Part shown: positions 59,893 to 64,000 of the stretch, piece after piece
Numbering within the stretch: position 1 is the stretch's first letter
Layout: every line of letters starts with the position of its first letter
From: Vibrio sp. HDW18
Lineage (GTDB): Bacteria; Pseudomonadota; Gammaproteobacteria; Enterobacterales; Vibrionaceae
NCBI RefSeq assembly: GCF_011306175.1
Contig: NZ_CP049913.1
Location: forward strand, 1,054,001 to 1,118,000
Length of the DNA stretch: 64,000 nt
Direction of reading: 5' to 3'
The notes under the pieces: generated by a model
What the model saw: only the letters and a program-made list of their open reading frames with translations
What the model was told of the DNA's origin: nothing
Database searches by the model: none
Translations under genes and position numbers: made by a program

Positions 59893-60499
59893 TACCTGTT
59901 CCTTGTTGATCTTTCCCTATAAATGGGGCAATGGTGACATGACCATCCGCCGAAATACCTTCTTTAACAAACACCTTTTTTACTGTTAACAGCAGAATTC
60001 TTAAATCTAGCCAAAAAGAGCGATTATCCACATACCAAACGTCGAGTTTGAATTTTTCTTCCCAACTTATGGCGTTACGACCATTAATTTGTGCCCACCC
60101 GGTTACCCCAGGACGGACTTCATGCCGACGAGCTTGCTCTTTGCTATACAGAGGTAAATATTGCATTAGCAATGGACGAGGGCCAACCAAGCCCATCTCA
60201 CCTTTAAGCACATTCCAGAGTTCTGGCAATTCATCTAGGCTTGAATTACGCAACTTGTCTCCGAAAGGAGTCATGCGTTCAGAGTCCGGCAATGGGTTAC
60301 CTTGTTTGTCTACGGCGTCTTTCATAGTACGAAATTTGACCATTTCAAACGGCTTGCCGTTTAAGCCAGGGCGAGTTTGACGAAACAATACTGGCGAGCC
60401 AAGATTTTTGCGGATTTTCCACGCCACTAGCGCAATGATCGGTGTGAGTAGGATAAGCGCTGTAAGCGAAACCAGAAAATCAAATAGCCTTTTCATCAT
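59882..60499 (-). CDS. PglC-like initiating phosphoglycosyl transferase
   Basis: A 205-residue monotopic membrane enzyme that moves phospho-sugar from UDP to undecaprenyl phosphate. N-terminal reentrant helix KRLFDFLVSLTALILLTPII, then VKFRTMKDAVD, and the catalytic Asp-Glu dyad in SSLDELPELWNVLKGEMGLV followed by GPRPLL. VRPGVTGWAQINGRNAISWE is the usual C-terminal block. It follows the GT4 gene and shares a 20-base overlap with it. It starts the glycan with the diNAcBac-type residue if the neighbours make that sugar. Confidence 0.92.
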   Translation of the reverse strand: MMKRLFDFLVSLTALILLTPIIALVAWKIRKNLGSPVLFRQTRPGLNGKPFEMVKFRTMKDAVDKQGNPLPDSERMTPFGDKLRNSSLDELPELWNVLKGEMGLVGPRPLLMQYLPLYSKEQARRHEVRPGVTGWAQINGRNAISWEEKFKLDVWYVDNRSFWLDLRILLLTVKKVFVKEGISADGHVTIAPFIGKDQQGTGNER

Positions 60500-61739
60500 T
60501 TACCTCTGAAGATTTCACTTCTGACTGAGCCGTCGCTACTACCCACTCAACCCATTTATCGGCTAACATCTGACGATCAAACTGACTTTCAGCAAGTTGT
60601 CGAGCTGCTTCTCCCATAGCAGCAAGAGCTTCTCGGTCGTCTGCAGCCTTCTCTAGCGCGTTCGCAAAGGCTTTAGGGTTTTCTGGAGCAACAGCAAAGC
60701 CACACTGCAACTCTTCAATCATGCCTGCAAGCCAACCTGGGTAGTTATTTATAACGGGCAGTCCCGCAGATATGTAATCAAAGAACTTATTTGGCGATGT
60801 TCCGTAATAAAAAGCTGGAATATTGGCCAATACCTGCATACCTACATCGGCACTTGCCATTAAACCCGATAACTTTTGTTTATTCACCGGGGAATGAAAG
60901 ATGACATTTTTTAGTTGTAACTCTTGCGCTTTTGCTTCCAGTTGCGGTTTTAACTTACCTTGTCCTACCAAAACGAGCTTAATATCGTTACGACCACGGT
61001 TTTGTAACTCTGCCGCTGCGCTCAGGACAGCATCCAGGCCATTAGCCATACCATGCGTACCAGTAAAAATAACCATCAGGTCTTCTTCAGCCACTCCGTC
61101 TGGTCTCCATGGTTCGCTTGGCTGGGTAAATATAGACAGATCACAACCATTGGGTACCATGGTAATCTTGCTGTCCGGTACACCTAGTTTCTTAATTCCA
61201 TCCACAATGCCAGGAGAAAGACCAATACAGCGATGTGCACTCCGATAAGAAGCCCATTCTAATAAAGACATCAAACCCAAAATGACAGGGTTTTTGATTA
61301 CCCCCATTTCTTTTGGTAATTCAGGCCATAAGTCTCTTACTTCAAATACAAACGGTTTCCCACGTAGCCAACGTGCAAAAATGCCCGGAATACCCGCTGT
61401 TAAAGGCGTTGTTGTTGCAAACAATACATCGTATTTTTCCGTAAAAGCTAAGCCGATACTTTTGAGTGCAAACTTAACAAACGTCATGCTTCTTTTAACA
61501 AAGCCATCTGAGTTGGAGTAAGCCAAATCAAACTCGATAATGCGAATGCCATCGACGATACCTTCGCGCTTACCAGCCACAAAAGCCGAATCTAACCCCG
61601 TTTCCCCACCACCATAGGTACCACAGACCATAGTGACATTATGCCCATGATGTATAAGGCGCTTTGCCATCTCGTATGAACGTATTCCAGTAGAACCTTT
61701 CGGTGTTGAAAAGTGCTGGTGAAAATAAAGAATATTCAT
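60480..61739 (-). CDS. Family 4 glycosyltransferase (WbuB-like)
   Basis: A 419-residue GT-B fold transferase. N-terminal acceptor domain MNILYFHQHFSTPKGSTGIR with FEVRDLWPELPKEMGVIKNP. C-terminal donor-binding domain from MVIFTGTHGMANGLDAVLSA to SPNKFFDYISAGLPVINNYP with the ExxxxxxxE-like pattern partly replaced. It probably adds the second sugar to the undecaprenyl-linked residue. Sugar donor and linkage cannot be told from sequence. It shares one base with the heparinase-like gene (61739). Confidence 0.87.
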   Translation of the reverse strand: MNILYFHQHFSTPKGSTGIRSYEMAKRLIHHGHNVTMVCGTYGGGETGLDSAFVAGKREGIVDGIRIIEFDLAYSNSDGFVKRSMTFVKFALKSIGLAFTEKYDVLFATTTPLTAGIPGIFARWLRGKPFVFEVRDLWPELPKEMGVIKNPVILGLMSLLEWASYRSAHRCIGLSPGIVDGIKKLGVPDSKITMVPNGCDLSIFTQPSEPWRPDGVAEEDLMVIFTGTHGMANGLDAVLSAAAELQNRGRNDIKLVLVGQGKLKPQLEAKAQELQLKNVIFHSPVNKQKLSGLMASADVGMQVLANIPAFYYGTSPNKFFDYISAGLPVINNYPGWLAGMIEELQCGFAVAPENPKAFANALEKAADDREALAAMGEAARQLAESQFDRQMLADKWVEWVVATAQSEVKSSEVNDEKAI

Positions 61740-63550
61740 TAGCTGTAATTATACTCTGTCGTTATTTTGCCATCTGAAGTGACTTCGATTTCCAGAATGG
61801 GAATGGAAGTTTCTTGGTAGTAATAGCGCGACTCTTTTCCTTCGACTAACTCCAGCCGTTTGATGTCGGTATTGCTATTTATCGTTATAGAATGATAATG
61901 GTTAGTGATTCGATTACCTTCAATAATCCATTTCCTTGGGCTTAAACGCCAACGTAGTATCGCTTTTTTCTGCACACCCTGGATATCATCTACAACTCTC
62001 AGCGTACTGTTTGAAAGAGAGACCTCTCTTTTATGACTGCACCCCAAATAGTCACGGTAACTAGCGCTACAATATTGTCGAGCTTCATCCCAATGGACAT
62101 TTTCAGCCTTAAGCCAAGCACCTAAGAGAAACCTACTCAAGCGCGGCATTTGATCATGCTCATCAAACTGAACGGTGTTATGACTTTGCGTACCACCATA
62201 GTAATCGATATATGCTTGACCAGCATTGTAACTAAAGGTGCCACCATCTCTTAACAAGTTTACGCCATCAAGCCAAAAGTCCACATGCAGAGCATCGTTT
62301 TGAGCAGGTCGAAAACGGAAGATAGGGTAATTGAATAGTACAAACGCTCCCGTTTGGCTTCTTAACCCAACATACCCTCCTTGTGCAAAATGGAATGAAC
62401 TTGGTTTGTTAAGTGCTTGCTTTGGCTTATTTAACCCCAAAAGTTTAAGTGGTTCATCATAGCTACCTGCTTTCTCCCAAGCAGATGACTTCAAGAACAG
62501 GACCGACGCCAACTGAACCGCTGGTCGAAAATCTCGATAGTCCGAGTCACTTAAAGGTAACAACCTTGCTCCATCGTTATGTCCTAAATTAGGAACATCT
62601 CCATTAATCTCTTGAGTTAATTGATATAACCAATGAGTCGCCAAACCAATTTTGGTATATAGCGACTGGCTAAAAGGCTTGAGATTGAGTTCCCGCCTCC
62701 ATAGCTCCGCCATTGAGTATGTATCTAGCATAACTCGGTGGTAGTTGACGGAGTACTGGCTGAAAGTTCCATCGTCATCGATTAAATGCTTTGCTCTATT
62801 CTCTAACCACTTGCACCCCATTTTTTGCCAGCGAACAGCTCTTTTATCACCATTAGACACAAGCCAACTTCCACCTATAAATAGAGCGGCCGCTTCCGAA
62901 GTTCCATGGTTGTTATCTTGAGCAACGGCATAGGAGATTGTCGGAGCAATGCGTTTTAAGTGAGCTTTAACAAATGCCAACAGTGCGGGTTCTGCTCTTT
63001 CAACTTGATTCAGCAATTTAGCCGTCATAGCCAAGTGCATGACTCTTATTGAAGCTTCTTGGCCACACTTCCAGTTCGGCCCTAAATAAGGCGGATTGTG
63101 CTCTAGCCAATCTTTCGTTGTTACATTCAGTTCATCAAGTGCTTGCTCTCTTCCAGAAAGGTAATCCTTGGCTAAGCCTAATACCCAATCGAACCTAGAG
63201 GCTTCCCAAATCCCTTTAATATCACCAACGTTGGAATCAAAGTCAGACAAACTGAACCAAGGCTTTTCCATGTTGGAGTAGATTTGTCCAGTTAATGCGC
63301 TCTCCGCCCATCTCAATTCACTGACTAATTGTTTCGGCTTCCAACCAAAAGGGGAGAATTGGTATCGCTGACTAGATTTACATTGAACTAAAGCGGACAG
63401 AGGACGAAACAAAAGCCCCGATATCGAAGTTTGGTTGAGTCGCTTAACTGGGTTTAATCCACTTCGAACACCGAGTTGATAGCCAGCGACTCGAACTAGG
63501 TTTAAAAGTCCTAAGTCGATTGCAGTTTGCGCTTTTAATTTGAGACTCAT
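61739..63550 (-). CDS. Heparinase II/III-family protein
   Basis: A 603-residue alginate-lyase/heparinase-type protein with an N-terminal alpha-toroid (about 120-340), including AQDNNHGTSEAAALFIGGSW and FSQYSVNYHRVMLDTYSMAE, and a C-terminal beta-sandwich with FDEHDQMPRLSRFLLG. The Asn-Asn-His-Gly and Tyr-x-x-Tyr-His patterns match residues used for uronate elimination. No signal peptide is obvious, and it sits in a glycan biosynthesis operon, where such proteins are common and thought to trim or process the polymer. Activity is not established. Confidence 0.85.
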   Translation of the reverse strand: MSLKLKAQTAIDLGLLNLVRVAGYQLGVRSGLNPVKRLNQTSISGLLFRPLSALVQCKSSQRYQFSPFGWKPKQLVSELRWAESALTGQIYSNMEKPWFSLSDFDSNVGDIKGIWEASRFDWVLGLAKDYLSGREQALDELNVTTKDWLEHNPPYLGPNWKCGQEASIRVMHLAMTAKLLNQVERAEPALLAFVKAHLKRIAPTISYAVAQDNNHGTSEAAALFIGGSWLVSNGDKRAVRWQKMGCKWLENRAKHLIDDDGTFSQYSVNYHRVMLDTYSMAELWRRELNLKPFSQSLYTKIGLATHWLYQLTQEINGDVPNLGHNDGARLLPLSDSDYRDFRPAVQLASVLFLKSSAWEKAGSYDEPLKLLGLNKPKQALNKPSSFHFAQGGYVGLRSQTGAFVLFNYPIFRFRPAQNDALHVDFWLDGVNLLRDGGTFSYNAGQAYIDYYGGTQSHNTVQFDEHDQMPRLSRFLLGAWLKAENVHWDEARQYCSASYRDYLGCSHKREVSLSNSTLRVVDDIQGVQKKAILRWRLSPRKWIIEGNRITNHYHSITINSNTDIKRLELVEGKESRYYYQETSIPILEIEVTSDGKITTEYNYS

Positions 63551-64000
63551 TGTTGTTTACGCAATTGCTCTGCTATTTCAATGGTAACTCTTGCTACCTC
63601 AAACAACTCTCGCGCTGGAATTGGCGACTCTTTACCTGATTCAATAGCGCTAAGGAAAGCAGCTGCACAATCGGTTTGGCCTTTATCTTGTTTCCATAAA
63701 TTCATTTTGCTAAAGCCTGGCCAACCGAAACCTTTTAGTTTACGGAAGTTGTCTAATTGAAGCACTCTCCCTGCTGCGAAAACTTCCACGCGTTCTTTTG
63801 GGAAGTTAGCCGCACCATTGGCTAGGTAATGAATTGTACCGAAAGAGCCATCTGCAAAGCCTAAAATAATAGCTGCTTTGTCCTCGGTAATATCAACACC
63901 AGAAACATCTCCCATACGACGACATTGTACAGAAACGATCTCTGAATCAGCTAGGTATCTCATTAGATCAATGAAATGGCACGCCTCTCCAATGATTCGA
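63547..64000 (-). CDS. Gfo/Idh/MocA-family sugar oxidoreductase, 5' end outside window
   Basis: C-terminal part of an NAD-dependent sugar dehydrogenase. The frame is open to the window end and reads RIIGEACHFIDLMRYLADSE, the typical Gfo/Idh/MocA GExxHxxD segment, with catalytic His. Later SFGTIHYLANGAANFPKERV and FAAGRVLQLDNFRKLKGFG follow. The N-terminal Rossmann domain lies beyond 64000. It overlaps the heparinase-like gene by 4 bases. The product is probably a nucleotide-sugar acid or keto-sugar used in the same glycan. Confidence 0.88.
   Translation of the reverse strand, partial: RIIGEACHFIDLMRYLADSEIVSVQCRRMGDVSGVDITEDKAAIILGFADGSFGTIHYLANGAANFPKERVEVFAAGRVLQLDNFRKLKGFGWPGFSKMNLWKQDKGQTDCAAAFLSAIESGKESPIPARELFEVARVTIEIAEQLRKQQ

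Noticed and set aside
1-64000. tRNA, rRNA, riboswitch and CRISPR array search by eye
   Set aside because: No cloverleaf, ribosomal RNA stretch, conserved riboswitch core or direct-repeat array was recognised; small regulatory RNAs cannot be excluded.

Overview
The window reads as chromosome I of a Vibrio of the V. cholerae group (V. cholerae, V. mimicus, V. metoecus or similar). Reasons: the block gppA / aroQ-accB-accC / prmA / dusB-fis / gntR-edd-gntK-gntP-eda / zntR-purH-purD / hupA; a V. cholerae repeat (VCR, an attC site) beside toxin-antitoxin genes; and many copies of the roughly 127-bp ERIC palindrome. No search was run. Species and family names come from reading the proteins.

Layout. 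1-13 kb is conserved housekeeping: the 3' part of gppA, an MFS transporter, aroQ, accB-accC, prmA, dusB-fis, a decayed fic gene, a DUF416 gene, a 2-hydroxyacid dehydrogenase, a YbdG-like MscS channel. 12.3-17.9 kb is the gluconate/Entner-Doudoroff unit under a LacI-type GntR, with three GntR-like operators visible. At 18.0-18.6 kb is a HigBA-type pair whose toxin carries a frameshift. 18.7-29.0 kb is a hexose PTS region: manA, two three-domain fructose-family permeases, a IIC-IIB permease, separate IIA and IIB proteins, a protein with an HPr-like domain lacking the usual His fused to EIIA, and an AraC regulator. zntR, purH and purD follow.

32.8-36.2 kb is a mobile scar between purHD and yjaH-hupA: a mazEF pair with an IS630-type element inside mazF, a tyrosine-recombinase fragment next to an ERIC copy, and an intact vapBC. 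37.5-49.5 kb is a complete tad/flp pilus operon on the minus strand, from flp down to tadG and an OmpA-like gene. 50.4-55.9 kb is a toxin-antitoxin island: hepT-mntA, Xre-RES, ccdAB and hipBA. A VCR lies between RES and ccdA, and a VCR-like half site starts at the ccdB stop. An RRM protein and a DUF1456 protein sit inside the island.

56.0-64.0 kb is the edge of a surface-glycan locus on the minus strand. Four adjacent genes match the PglF-PglE-PglD-PglC set that makes UDP-N,N'-diacetylbacillosamine and loads it on undecaprenyl phosphate. They follow a family-4 glycosyltransferase, a heparinase II/III protein and a Gfo/Idh/MocA oxidoreductase cut by the window end.

Repeats and decay dominate the accessory parts. 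There are six near full-length ERIC copies and two remnants. One full copy has replaced the middle of an ATPase gene. fic has three lesions, higB and the integrase fragment have frameshifts at short homopolymers, and mazF is split by the IS. No tRNA, rRNA or CRISPR array was seen.
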